Both the position numbers and the translations under genes were made by a program. A DNA stretch of 50,362 bases. It comes from an uncultured bacterium (GTDB lineage: Bacteria > Verrucomicrobiota > Lentisphaeria > Victivallales > Victivallaceae). Below the pieces are notes generated by a model. It was not told the DNA's origin, did no database searches, and saw nothing but the letters and a program-made list of their open reading frames with translations. Positions 42,194 to 50,362 of this stretch are shown here, one piece after another (the first letter of the stretch is position 1; each line of letters begins with the position of its first letter). The stretch lies in NCBI GenBank assembly GCA_900551245.1, contig URVC01000031.1, positions 1 through 50,362 on the forward strand, in the 5' to 3' direction.

Positions 42194-42927
42194 AGCTCCG
42201 CCGCGGCGTTGAAGCTGAGCTGCCCCGCTTCGTTCCGCCCGCAGCAGAGGAAGCGGCTCCCCGAACGGATGCCGCCGACGGTCAGAAGTTCCGGCGCCCG
42301 CACGGCGGAGAGAAAGTGCAGCTCCACCTCGCGGAAGCGCGGCGAACTTTCTCCCGGTCCGGTCGCACAGTCCTGCACCAGCCCCGCGTATTCGGCGTTG
42401 TTGAGGTGCCCGTTGACATCCTCCATCGTCGGCCGGACGCGGATTTGGAACCGGGCGGGCACCTCCGGTTCCGGCAGTTTGGTTTCCAGCGGGAAGTAGT
42501 CCGGCTTCTCCGCATTCGGGGGCAGGGCGGCCGGCAGCTGTTCCAGCCGGATCGGGCGCAGTTTTTCCGCCGAAAGCAGCAGCCACGCGCTCGACGCCAC
42601 CGCCATTTCTCCCCCGTCTTCCCCGGTCAGGCGGAACTGGCGGTGCGCGAAGAGGCGGCGGAAGCCGTTCGGCCAGGTCTCCACCGTGACGCTCTCCCCG
42701 ATTGCCGGATAGCGGCGGATCGACAGATGGAGCCGCGACAGCACCCACAGCAGCCCCCGTTCGGAAAGCGCCTCCAGCCCCACGCCGAGCTGTGCGGCGT
42801 GGTTGGCGGCGGCCTCCTGCAGAAAATCAAACCAGCTGGAGAGTTTCAACAGTCCGTTCCGGTCGGTCTCCCGGCAGCGGACGCGGAAGGTTTCCCGATG
42901 GGTCGGCGGCGGTTGAAGTTCTTTCAT
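42187..42927 (-). CDS. Acyl-ACP thioesterase family protein
   Basis: The start at 42927 has AGGAGAG upstream; the frame extends further but that part overlaps the neighbouring gene. The 246-residue protein is a double hot-dog thioesterase: the N-terminal half reads RETFRVRCRETDRNGLLKLS, and the second half has VNGHLNNAEYAGLVQD, matching the N-x-H-x2-N catalytic segment of the plant FatA/FatB and bacterial family. It would release fatty acids from acyl carrier protein. It lies 20 bases after the release-factor-like gene, probably in one transcript. Confidence 0.88.
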   Translation of the reverse strand: MKELQPPPTHRETFRVRCRETDRNGLLKLSSWFDFLQEAAANHAAQLGVGLEALSERGLLWVLSRLHLSIRRYPAIGESVTVETWPNGFRRLFAHRQFRLTGEDGGEMAVASSAWLLLSAEKLRPIRLEQLPAALPPNAEKPDYFPLETKLPEPEVPARFQIRVRPTMEDVNGHLNNAEYAGLVQDCATGPGESSPRFREVELHFLSAVRAPELLTVGGIRSGSRFLCCGRNEAGQLSFNAAAELQ

Positions 42928-42947
42928 GGGATCGTTCTCTCCTGAAA

Positions 42948-43430
42948 TTATGGTCTGCGCAGCGGGCAGTGCCCGAAACGCTGACGTTCCTGATTGGCGA
43001 AACTCCACAGCTCCGGATCGCGGGCGAGCCGTTTCACCAGCGCGGTGGCGGAGATTCTGCACCGTTCCGCCGCCGGTTTCAGCTCCCATTTCTCCTCCTC
43101 GAGCAGATCGAGCAGATGGGCAAGCATGAGCGGGTAGTCGGCGTGTTCGACGGCGCATTCGATCCGCTCCGGCGGTTCCGCCGGGCTCTGTCGGATCCGG
43201 TAGGCGAGGGCGAGCCGGAGCTTGCGCAGTGCGGCGGCGCGGTTGCGGTGCTGGCTTCGCTCGGTGCAGTCCTCCGCAACGACGCCGAACGCCGGCAGCC
43301 GCACCCGGGCCGCGCTGGAGGTTTTGTTCCGCTTCTGGCCGCCGTTGCCGGTCCCCTTGAAGAACTCCAGTTCACAGCAGGCGGAGAGGGCGGAATCATC
43401 CAGTTTCAAAATTTCATCGCGATTTTCCAT
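42948..43430 (-). CDS. Peptide chain release factor-like protein with GGQ motif
   Basis: The 160-residue protein contains KGTGNGGQKRNKTSSAARVR, with the GGQ (residues 30-32) that triggers peptidyl-tRNA hydrolysis in class I release factors. It lacks codon-recognition domains, like ArfB/C12orf65-type rescue factors or RF accessory proteins. The C-terminal half is helical and not the short basic ArfB tail. It could free stalled ribosomes; this is inference. I took the ATG at 43430; a TTG 15 bases earlier is an alternative. It is cotranscribed with the thioesterase and divergent from purD. Confidence 0.8.
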   Translation of the reverse strand: MENRDEILKLDDSALSACCELEFFKGTGNGGQKRNKTSSAARVRLPAFGVVAEDCTERSQHRNRAAALRKLRLALAYRIRQSPAEPPERIECAVEHADYPLMLAHLLDLLEEEKWELKPAAERCRISATALVKRLARDPELWSFANQERQRFGHCPLRRP

Positions 43431-43534
43431 CGAATCGGCTTTCAATTTCCCTGTTTTGGAGTTACAGTTATATTAATGGTTTTTACGGAGATTTCAAGCG
43501 GCATCGCCGCAAATTTTCTGATGGAGAGAGTGGA

Positions 43535-44821
43535 ATGAAAGTTCTGGTCGTCGGTTCCGGCGGGCGCGAGCACGCGCTCGTCTGGCAGTTGAAACAAAGT
43601 CCCGAGGTGGAAACCGTCTACTGCGCCCCCGGCAACGCCGGGATTTCCGCCGATGCCGAATGCGTTCCGATCGGCGTCGGCGAACTGGAGAAACTCGCCG
43701 ATTTCGCGGCGGAACACGCGGTGGATCTCACCGTCGTCGGCCCCGAGGCGCCGCTCTGTGACGGCATCGTGGACTGCTTCCGGCGCCGGAACCTCGTCGT
43801 GTTCGGTCCGGACCGGGAGGCCGCACAGCTCGAAGGCAGCAAGGATTTCGCCAAGAGCTTCATGCTCAAGTACGGCATTCCCACCGCGAAGGCGGCCACC
43901 TTCACCGCCGAGGCGCCCGCCGCGGAGTATGTGAAGAAGGAGTTCGCCGCCGGAGCGAAGGGGATCGTCATCAAGGCGGATGGACTCGCCGCGGGCAAGG
44001 GGGTGCTGGTCGCCGACAACGAGGCGGACGCGCTCGAATTTCTCGCCGGATGCTTCCACGGCACTTTTGGAGCCGCCGGAGCGAAGGTGCTGGTTGAAGA
44101 GTGCCTCGTCGGCGAAGAGGCATCGATTCTGGCGCTGACCGACGGCAACACGATCGTGCCGCTGGTCTCTTCGCAGGATCACAAGCGGGTTTTCGACAAC
44201 GACGAGGGGCCGAACACCGGCGGCATGGGGGCTTATTCGCCCGCGCCGGTGGTGACCGATGCGGTGTGGAAGAAGATCGATGCGGAGATTCTTCAGCCCT
44301 TCCTGCGCGGAATCCGGGCGGAGAAGCTCAATTTCCGCGGGGTGATCTTCGTCGGAATCATGGTTGTCGACGGGGAGCCGAAGGTGCTGGAATTCAACGT
44401 CCGTTTCGGCGACCCCGAAATTCAGCCGGTGATGCGCCGGTTCGAGGGGGATTGGTTCGACGTGCTCAAAAAGACTGCCGAAGGGCGGCTCGCCGAGGCG
44501 AAACTCGCCTGGTCGGAGGAGCCGGCGGTGTCGGTGGTGCTCGCTTCCGGCGGGTATCCCGGCAGTTACGCCAAGGGGTATCCGATCTCCGGACTCGATG
44601 AGGCCGCCGCGACCGGCGCGGTGGTGTTCCACGCCGGAACCTCCTTCGACAAGGAGGGGAGGTTCGTCAATTCCGGCGGCCGGGTGCTCGGCGTCTCCGC
44701 CCGCGGCCGCGACATTCGCGAGGCGATCCAACACGCCTACGAGGCGGTGGATAAGATTTCGTTCAAGGATGGCTTCTGCCGCCGGGACATCGGCGCGAAG
44801 GCCCTGAAACATTTGAAGTAA
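43535..44821 (+). CDS. purD: Phosphoribosylamine-glycine ligase
   Basis: The 428-residue ATP-grasp enzyme joins glycine to phosphoribosylamine in purine synthesis. MKVLVVGSGGREHALVWQL at the start, QDHKRVFDNDEGPNTGGMGA and LEFNVRFGDPEIQPV are diagnostic; length is typical. GATGGAGAGAG precedes the ATG. It is followed after 26 bases by a small lipoprotein gene. Confidence 0.97.
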   Translation: MKVLVVGSGGREHALVWQLKQSPEVETVYCAPGNAGISADAECVPIGVGELEKLADFAAEHAVDLTVVGPEAPLCDGIVDCFRRRNLVVFGPDREAAQLEGSKDFAKSFMLKYGIPTAKAATFTAEAPAAEYVKKEFAAGAKGIVIKADGLAAGKGVLVADNEADALEFLAGCFHGTFGAAGAKVLVEECLVGEEASILALTDGNTIVPLVSSQDHKRVFDNDEGPNTGGMGAYSPAPVVTDAVWKKIDAEILQPFLRGIRAEKLNFRGVIFVGIMVVDGEPKVLEFNVRFGDPEIQPVMRRFEGDWFDVLKKTAEGRLAEAKLAWSEEPAVSVVLASGGYPGSYAKGYPISGLDEAAATGAVVFHAGTSFDKEGRFVNSGGRVLGVSARGRDIREAIQHAYEAVDKISFKDGFCRRDIGAKALKHLK

Positions 44822-44847
44822 CCCGAAGCAAAAGAAGGATGTGTGAA

Positions 44848-45288
44848 ATGAAACGTACCATTCTCGCTGTCTGCGGTGCAGTGCTGGCCGGAGCGATGTT
44901 CTGCGGCTGCACCACGGTGGAGTCCACCCAGAAATTCAACGCGCTCGGACTGGGCACGCCGAACGAGAAGGCGGTCTGTCAGACCTTCGTCGAGATTCCC
45001 GGATACTACTTCTGGGGGCTGCCGCTGCTGGTCGGCAGTGCGGCGGGCGACGGAAAGTGCGCGCTCTTCCAGTACACCGGAACCACGGAGAATGTGGTCA
45101 ATCTGCTGACCCGTGAGGCGAAGTCCAAGGGGGCGGCACGGGTGATCAACGTGCAGTGCACCGTGACGGAGACGCCGGTCTGCTTCTTCCTCCTGACCCG
45201 CCGTTCGATGCAGGCTTCCGGAACCGGCGTCCGCTCGAAGGATGCCGCGGTGAAGAACGCCGTTCACCAGTACGAGATGGCGCCGTAG
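44848..45288 (+). CDS. Small putative lipoprotein, unknown function
   Basis: GAAGGATG lies upstream of the ATG at 44848. The 146-residue protein has a signal sequence ending LAGAMFCGCTT; the Cys before TT could be lipidated, though the lipobox is not ideal. The mature part has a short hydrophobic stretch (YYFWGLPLLVGSAAG) and a CTVTETPVCFFLL segment. I do not recognise the family; it resembles small envelope lipoproteins of the TRL type only in general layout. It lies between purD and the PhoH gene, perhaps in one transcript. Confidence 0.65.
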   Translation: MKRTILAVCGAVLAGAMFCGCTTVESTQKFNALGLGTPNEKAVCQTFVEIPGYYFWGLPLLVGSAAGDGKCALFQYTGTTENVVNLLTREAKSKGAARVINVQCTVTETPVCFFLLTRRSMQASGTGVRSKDAAVKNAVHQYEMAP

Positions 45289-45315
45289 TCCGGCGGAAAG
45301 GAGCGCCGGTGCCTG

Positions 45316-46710
45316 ATGGAAAGCAAGGAGAACAAACCCAAGGTATTCGTCCTCGACACCAACGTATTGCTGCACAGTGCGCAGAGTGTTGAGTCGTTTC
45401 AGGACAACGACGTCGTCATTCCGATGGCGGTGGTCGAGGAGCTGGACAAGTTCAAGAAGAACTCCGACGAGCTCGGCCGCAACGCGCGGCAGGTGATCCG
45501 TTATCTCGACCGCCTGCGGCAGAAGGCGCTGCCGAAGACCGGGCAGCTTCGTCTGGGGGTGCCGCTTTCGAGCATTTCCGCCTCCGCGACCGGGAAGCTG
45601 TTCGTGCTGACGGCGACGACCGGGCAGGACACTCCGGTGGCCCGCAAGGTCGATGCCACTTTCGGCAGTGAACTGGCCTACTCCTCGCCGGACAACCGGA
45701 TTCTCCGCGTCGCCTACGACCTCAAGCGCAAGGGGCGGCGGGTGATTTTCATCAGCAAGGACATCAATCTGCGCATCAAGGCGGATGCTCTCGGCATCGC
45801 GGTGATGGATTTCGAGCGGGGCAAGGTGAACAGCTCCTCGCTCTACACCGGATTCCGCGCGGCGGAGATTCCGGCATCGGAGATCGATAAACTCTACCGG
45901 GAGCATCATCTGCCGGCGCGCCCCTTCGGTTTGCTCCCCAACGAGTTTCTGGTGGCGACGGCGGAAGGAAATCCGAAACAGTCGGTGATCGCCCGCTGCC
46001 GGGCCGATGAGCTGCTTGTGCCGGTGGACCGCGCCAAGACCGATTCGGTGTGGAACGTAAGTCCGCGCAACCGGGAGCAGCGCATGGCGCTCGACCTTCT
46101 GCTCGATCCGGCGGTGAAGCTGGTGACGCTGGTCGGCGGGGCGGGGACCGGCAAGACGCTGCTGGCTCTGGCCGCCGCCATGCAGCTGGTGCTCAACGAG
46201 AATCTCTACGACCGGATTCTGGTGTCGCGCCCGATCATTCCGCTCGGCAACGACATCGGATTTCTGCCCGGCGACAAGGGGGCGAAGCTGGCGAGCTGGA
46301 TGCAGCCGATCTTCGACAACCTTGACTTTCTGCTGGGCGGCGAAGCGGAACGGCGGGCGAAGAGCTCTTCGCGCTATTCGACCGAGGGGTTGATCAATTC
46401 GCACAAGCTGGAGCTGGAGGCGCTGACCTACATCCGCGGGCGGAGCATTCCGCGGCAGTACGTGATTGTGGACGAGGCGCAGAATCTGACGCCGCACGAG
46501 GTGAAGACGATCATCAGCCGTTGCGGGGAGGACACCAAGATGGTGCTGACCGGGGATCCTCATCAGATCGACAATCCTTATCTGGATGCGTCGAGCAACG
46601 GCTTGAGCTACACGGTGGAGCGGCTGAAGGGGCAGCATGTATTCGGGCACGTCACACTGGCGCGCAGCGAACGCAGTGAACTTTCGGCGCTGGCGGCCTC
46701 TCTGCTGTAG
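45316..46710 (+). CDS. PIN-PhoH family ATPase
   Basis: The 464-residue protein has an N-terminal PIN ribonuclease-like domain (KVFVLDTNVLLHSAQ, VVEELDKFKK, DINLRIKADALGI) and a C-terminal PhoH ATPase domain with Walker A GGAGTGKT, PIIPLGNDIGFLPGDKG and Walker B VIVDEAQN. This is the PhoH2-type fusion thought to act on RNA as helicase/nuclease. Length is normal. No antitoxin-like partner gene is seen directly upstream; the preceding gene is a lipoprotein. An upstream GGAAAGGAG lies about 15 bases away from the ATG. Confidence 0.93.
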   Translation: MESKENKPKVFVLDTNVLLHSAQSVESFQDNDVVIPMAVVEELDKFKKNSDELGRNARQVIRYLDRLRQKALPKTGQLRLGVPLSSISASATGKLFVLTATTGQDTPVARKVDATFGSELAYSSPDNRILRVAYDLKRKGRRVIFISKDINLRIKADALGIAVMDFERGKVNSSSLYTGFRAAEIPASEIDKLYREHHLPARPFGLLPNEFLVATAEGNPKQSVIARCRADELLVPVDRAKTDSVWNVSPRNREQRMALDLLLDPAVKLVTLVGGAGTGKTLLALAAAMQLVLNENLYDRILVSRPIIPLGNDIGFLPGDKGAKLASWMQPIFDNLDFLLGGEAERRAKSSSRYSTEGLINSHKLELEALTYIRGRSIPRQYVIVDEAQNLTPHEVKTIISRCGEDTKMVLTGDPHQIDNPYLDASSNGLSYTVERLKGQHVFGHVTLARSERSELSALAASLL

Positions 46711-46726
46711 AGCAACCCAAAGGCAT

Positions 46727-46761
46727 CTCCGGCTTCAGAAAAGAATTTCCCGGAGCCGGAG
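46727..46761. repeat. Inverted repeat between convergent phoH-like and lyase genes
   Basis: CTCCGGCT (46727-46734) and AGCCGGAG (46754-46761) form an 8-base-pair stem with a 19-base loop, lying 16 bases after the PhoH stop and 31 bases after the lyase stop. There is no T tract on either side, so any terminator role is uncertain. Confidence 0.35.
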
Positions 46762-46792
46762 AGCCGTGATACTGCATTGGGAGCAGATTGGA

Positions 46793-49348
46793 TCAGAATT
46801 TAACCGTAACGCCGGTTCCTCCCTTTTCCCCGGTGGGAAGTCCGATACTTTTGGAGATGCCGTCGAGCATAAGATTCATCTTCTGCAGTCTGGCGGTCGG
46901 ATCAACCGCAATTACACTGTTGCCTTTGATCAGGAAAGCGCCGGGGGCACTGGTCTGAAAATTACCGAGTTTGCCGGGCTCGTGAAAAATCGCTCCGATT
47001 GTGCCATCGTTGAATTCAATTGCCTGAATTGCGCCGGTGTTGGAAAGAACTTTTCCTTTTCGCCAGTTTGCGGTTTCTTCCGGCGTCGCGCCGGGAAGGA
47101 TGGCGAAACAGTAGGACGCTTCCTGCGGTTTTATTCCATGGTTGATCTGGAGATGAAAGACATCCCGGGTTTCCATGCGGGGAGAGGAAAGACCTCCTTC
47201 AAGAATCCGCCAGTCACCAGTTCGTTTGCCGGTGGAGAGAATCAACCCTTTTCCCCGGTAGCCGATTCCATCATGATGGAACCACTCCCTCTGCTGCCTG
47301 ATTTCTCCATTGCGGATACAGCTGTTGACGGTGGTGGCGACTTCATGGGGACTTGTGGAGGAGATGTCGGCGCCGAGTTGATAGATGGCGTCGGTGTCGA
47401 AGAAATACGCTTTTTTCGCTTTGACTCCGTCGAGATTCATCGTGAATACTGCGGCTCCCCGAACCCCGTCTGTCACGCCGCCGACGAATTCCGTTTCCCC
47501 AAGCTGGCGCCACTGACGGCTGAGAGTCCATCGAGGAATTTGCCCCCCGCCGCATCGAAGTCCCCGTGCTCGACTTTCCGCTGCTGAATAGATGGGCGTT
47601 TTCGGTAGCGTGGTTCCTGGCAACCGGGTCCAATCCCAGCAGGGAAGGATGTTGTCATATTCCTTACCGGAACGCATCACCAGACAGACGCCGTCGGAAA
47701 AGTAACGTCCAAGCGCATTGTCCCAGTTGGTATCGTCCTCAATCGGCCTTACCCGTACAGAATTCATCCGAACTGCAGCATACCATTCCGGACGGCGATG
47801 CACCATGTAGTCGGAATTCCAGAAGTGGCGATTGCCGACCAGCGTGTTCCCCGCAACCGGTTTCAGTACGTCATTATATTGAGTGAAGCTCCCGGGATCC
47901 GCATTGCGAAGTTTACGAAATGCTTCAAGAATTTTCTTCCCCTTGTCTGCCGTGGCATTTCTGCCGAGCTGGCGGCCACAGGCGAGAAGATCCAGTTTTC
48001 CCTGCCATAGAACCCAGCGGAAGCCATCGAAGGCCAGCGTATGCATGATGCGCCACTGTTGCGGAGTCAGCGCCCAGCTGGTATCGCGCCAGAGTTCGGC
48101 CCAGTGGGCGATTTTGCTGAAAAATTCACCTCCGTAATTGCCAAACTGGATCTGCGGCCCATGCTGGTGGTAGCTGCCGTCTGTTCGGATGCCGCCGAAC
48201 AGCCAGTCGTTTTTCCGCATTGCCGGAGCAAAGCGAATTTCCTCCTGAATTACATTCGTTGCCTGCGTCATAAGATGATATTTCCGTTCCAGGAGAGCCC
48301 GAAGAAAAATATTTTCTGCCGCAAAAACCCGGTTGTTGCCGGTATATCGAGGATGGAACTTTGTCTGGCGGCAGACCCGCAGAGCATCCCGGCGCAAAAT
48401 TCCAGCCGGGAAGAGTTCCGGAGTCAACAGCAGAATTTCCGCCATAGTACGAGGAACCATCAATGCATTGAACCACCAGTTTCCGCTCTGGGGACGGTTG
48501 ACCGTCCAGAAGGAAACCGCTTGCCGGATTGCCATGCTGTTCCGCCGAAAAGCGTGCTCAGGCATGTCGCCTGCAGCTAGAATGCGCGCCAGCTCTCGAG
48601 TGCGGCGCAGATGTTCGGCAGACCGCCATGCCGAGTGATTGTCGTCGCGATAATCAATGTCTTGAAATGAACCATCAGGTTGTTGAAGAGAAAGCCATCG
48701 CTCCACGTCACGAAAGAGCATCTTTTTCTCAAGTAGTTGATTTCTAATCCGTTCTTCCAGAAGAGCACATTCCTTGCTCTGAACATTGGATAAGACGGGC
48801 TCCTCTATGGCAGCCTCCTCTTCTTCGATCGCTTCATCATTCAGTATCTGTAGAGAAGAGAGATCGAAATCAACCTGGCCGGAACAGCCTTCCAGACCGA
48901 GACGTAATTCCCCTTTTTTCACATCCCGGGGAATTATTGTAGAAAAATCAAATTTTCGCCATTCAAAAGAGCCTGCCGGTATTACTGCACCCGGCCAGAA
49001 TTTTTTGCCGCGGCTGTTCTGGTAATACAGTTGAATTTTGATTCCTTTCGTGAGGTCAGCAGGCTGGGAAACGTCATTTGCTCGAACCTTGATCCGCAAC
49101 AGAAATTCTCCATTTTGAAATGGAGTAAGATCGATTGCTGCCCGGAAACAATATTGGCCGAAAGCAGTTTTCTCCGACGGAACATTGACAGTAAAAATGT
49201 TTTTTCCTTGCAGATGTTCCGCTTGACAATAACGGTCCGCACGCCAGTGCAACTTGCAAGAATTCGTCGCAGTTTCGGCATTGACCACGAGACTCAGAAG
49301 ACACGATATGCTTATGCCTGCTTGAAATATTTTCCCTGTAATCTTCAT
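46793..49348 (-). CDS. Secreted family PL8-type polysaccharide lyase
   Basis: The 851-residue protein starts after AGAGGAAA with a signal peptide (residues 1-24). Residues 30-170 are a jelly-roll-like N-terminal domain, then an acidic linker (EAIEEEEAAIEEP) leads into the (alpha/alpha) toroid. NWWFNALMVPR is the aromatic substrate patch, TGNNR supplies the catalytic Asn (about 339), DGSYHQHGPQIQFGNYGGEF gives His396 and Tyr405, and HRRPEWYAAVRM matches the conserved Arg segment. These are the chondroitin/hyaluronate/xanthan lyase features of PL8. It should cleave uronic-acid polysaccharides by beta-elimination outside the cell. It lies 149 bases downstream of a prepilin-like gene on the same strand. 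Confidence 0.85.
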   Translation of the reverse strand: MKITGKIFQAGISISCLLSLVVNAETATNSCKLHWRADRYCQAEHLQGKNIFTVNVPSEKTAFGQYCFRAAIDLTPFQNGEFLLRIKVRANDVSQPADLTKGIKIQLYYQNSRGKKFWPGAVIPAGSFEWRKFDFSTIIPRDVKKGELRLGLEGCSGQVDFDLSSLQILNDEAIEEEEAAIEEPVLSNVQSKECALLEERIRNQLLEKKMLFRDVERWLSLQQPDGSFQDIDYRDDNHSAWRSAEHLRRTRELARILAAGDMPEHAFRRNSMAIRQAVSFWTVNRPQSGNWWFNALMVPRTMAEILLLTPELFPAGILRRDALRVCRQTKFHPRYTGNNRVFAAENIFLRALLERKYHLMTQATNVIQEEIRFAPAMRKNDWLFGGIRTDGSYHQHGPQIQFGNYGGEFFSKIAHWAELWRDTSWALTPQQWRIMHTLAFDGFRWVLWQGKLDLLACGRQLGRNATADKGKKILEAFRKLRNADPGSFTQYNDVLKPVAGNTLVGNRHFWNSDYMVHRRPEWYAAVRMNSVRVRPIEDDTNWDNALGRYFSDGVCLVMRSGKEYDNILPCWDWTRLPGTTLPKTPIYSAAESRARGLRCGGGQIPRWTLSRQWRQLGETEFVGGVTDGVRGAAVFTMNLDGVKAKKAYFFDTDAIYQLGADISSTSPHEVATTVNSCIRNGEIRQQREWFHHDGIGYRGKGLILSTGKRTGDWRILEGGLSSPRMETRDVFHLQINHGIKPQEASYCFAILPGATPEETANWRKGKVLSNTGAIQAIEFNDGTIGAIFHEPGKLGNFQTSAPGAFLIKGNSVIAVDPTARLQKMNLMLDGISKSIGLPTGEKGGTGVTVKF

Positions 49349-49497
49349 ATTTTCCTCTGGAATGTTGCGGTTTCATAAGCGTTGTCGATTGAAAAGAGCC
49401 ATTTTTTTAATGGAGCGGTACCAATGTCGTCTGTAACGAGACTTCCTGTGCAGCGCACAAGTCGATGGAGACTAGAGGGTTTTCGCAACCCAATTAA

Positions 49498-50292
49498 TTA
49501 CTCGGTTTTTCCCTGAAAAGCGGCATTGACATAGCCGGTAATCTTCATCGGAGAATTTATAAGTTCAGTGCCGCTCATTGTTGTAACATGCCCGTCTGCC
49601 ATAGCGACGTTTGCACGATTATTGTGCAAAGTGTGGATCGCTGGATGACTGGAAAGATTCAGACTGCTCTGTGAGAAAAACCACCAGCTTGATGCATCTC
49701 TGGCTGGCCGGATTGTATCGGCCAGCATGACCAGAGCAGAAGGTTTCCTCATACGGGAACTTACCAGAAAGCGACTTTCCCCGCTGCCGGCTGGAGTGAA
49801 TTTATATGTAATTTCACCAAATCGTTCAGAGAAACCGCTGTCTTCCGTATCCAGCGGCATACCGTAGGCATATTTTATGCCGGTATTGGAAGCGTTTTCT
49901 TCTGCATATTTCATTGCTTGATCGACATTGGGACTGGCCGGGCAGAGAAAGACTGAGAATGGCAGATAGACTGTTCTGTTATTGAACGTCAATTGATTGC
50001 GTACCCAGCGTCCTCCGGAAAGAATCACGTGGTAGGGTTCATAACTTGTTTCGTAACTGGAGCGCAGTACAAAAAGTCCCTTGTTGTCATCCGCATAAGA
50101 GATATGGGCAGTCATGACTTCTTTCTGTTGACTGATGCATTGAGTTGCCTTTGCCCTGGCACGCGCCTTGTTCAATGCCGGCAATAGCATGGCCGCAAGG
50201 ATTGCGATAATTGATATAACAATTAAAAGTTCAATTAAAGTAAATGTTTGCTTAAAAGATCTGGACACTTTCCCCTCTGAATTCTGAGTCAT
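49498..50292 (-). CDS. Prepilin-like protein with type IV pilin N-terminal methylation motif
   Basis: The ATG at 50292 follows CAGGAGGAAAAA; an in-frame ATG ten codons upstream lacks such a site. The 264-residue protein has a 16-residue polar leader, then FTLIELLIVISIIAILAAML (Glu at +5, Thr at -1), a helix rich in Ala and Lys, and a C-terminal domain that includes HNNRANVAMADGHV, the complete H-x9-DG signature of this bacterial prepilin group. It is followed by the PL8 lyase gene, repeating the prepilin-then-polysaccharidase order seen twice near position 9000. Its upstream control region lies partly outside the window. Confidence 0.87.
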   Translation of the reverse strand: MTQNSEGKVSRSFKQTFTLIELLIVISIIAILAAMLLPALNKARARAKATQCISQQKEVMTAHISYADDNKGLFVLRSSYETSYEPYHVILSGGRWVRNQLTFNNRTVYLPFSVFLCPASPNVDQAMKYAEENASNTGIKYAYGMPLDTEDSGFSERFGEITYKFTPAGSGESRFLVSSRMRKPSALVMLADTIRPARDASSWWFFSQSSLNLSSHPAIHTLHNNRANVAMADGHVTTMSGTELINSPMKITGYVNAAFQGKTE

Positions 50293-50362
50293 TTTTTCCT
50301 CCTGTAACCAGTGCCGTCCCATAATTCTTTGAAATCGTCATTCTAACCACCCTATTTGAGCC

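Noticed and set aside
46727..46761. Terminator for the PhoH-like and lyase genes
   Set aside because: The stem is good but no T tract follows on either strand, so it is listed only as an inverted repeat.

Overview
The window looks like chromosomal DNA from a Lentisphaerota bacterium of the Victivallis type. This is inferred from GC-rich coding sequence, repeated stand-alone prepilin-like genes with an FT(L/I)IELL N-terminus, many secreted polysaccharide-degrading enzymes next to them, and sugar-responsive regulators of the LacI, GntR and AraC families. No rRNA or tRNA gene, CRISPR array or insertion sequence was seen.

Positions 1-17974 are a carbohydrate-degradation island built around two divergent regulators. 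A LacI-type gene (8344-9351, minus) leads a run into a prepilin-like protein, a GH42-like enzyme, a secreted protein made of two copies of an unrecognised domain, a 1259-residue secreted hydrolase carrying a third copy of that domain, and an alpha-L-rhamnosidase-like gene interrupted by an in-frame TAG. A GntR-type gene (9606-10679, plus) leads into another prepilin-like protein and a secreted clan-A hydrolase. After a strong terminator and a new promoter come a 1126-residue secreted hydrolase and a small secreted protein. The far right end (46793-50292, minus) repeats the theme: a prepilin-like gene followed by a PL8 polysaccharide lyase.

Positions 18055-30283 are mostly housekeeping. A polytopic membrane protein is divergent from a complete trp operon, trpL-E-G-D-C-F-B-A. 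The operon has a classical-looking attenuator: a leader peptide with four Trp codons, a GC-rich terminator with eight T residues, and a competing pairing. An HTH-bearing N6-adenine methyltransferase follows, then convergent leuC-leuD with its own terminator.

Positions 30614-38833 hold a UDP-galactopyranose mutase gene overlapping a GT2/GT-C fusion glycosyltransferase. Next is a glycyl-radical enzyme and its activase, divergent from an AraC regulator, and then a BNR-repeat sialidase-like protein that faces a second AraC gene.

Positions 39819-41630 are a foreign-looking fragment of a phage or conjugative-element polyvalent protein (zincin-like, nuclease-like and methyltransferase-like parts) wedged between that AraC gene and an XRE-cupin regulator. 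Positions 41633-46710 return to ordinary genes: XRE-cupin regulator, acyl-ACP thioesterase, GGQ release-factor-like protein, purD, a small lipoprotein and PIN-PhoH ATPase. All assignments come from reading the sequence; no database search was run.
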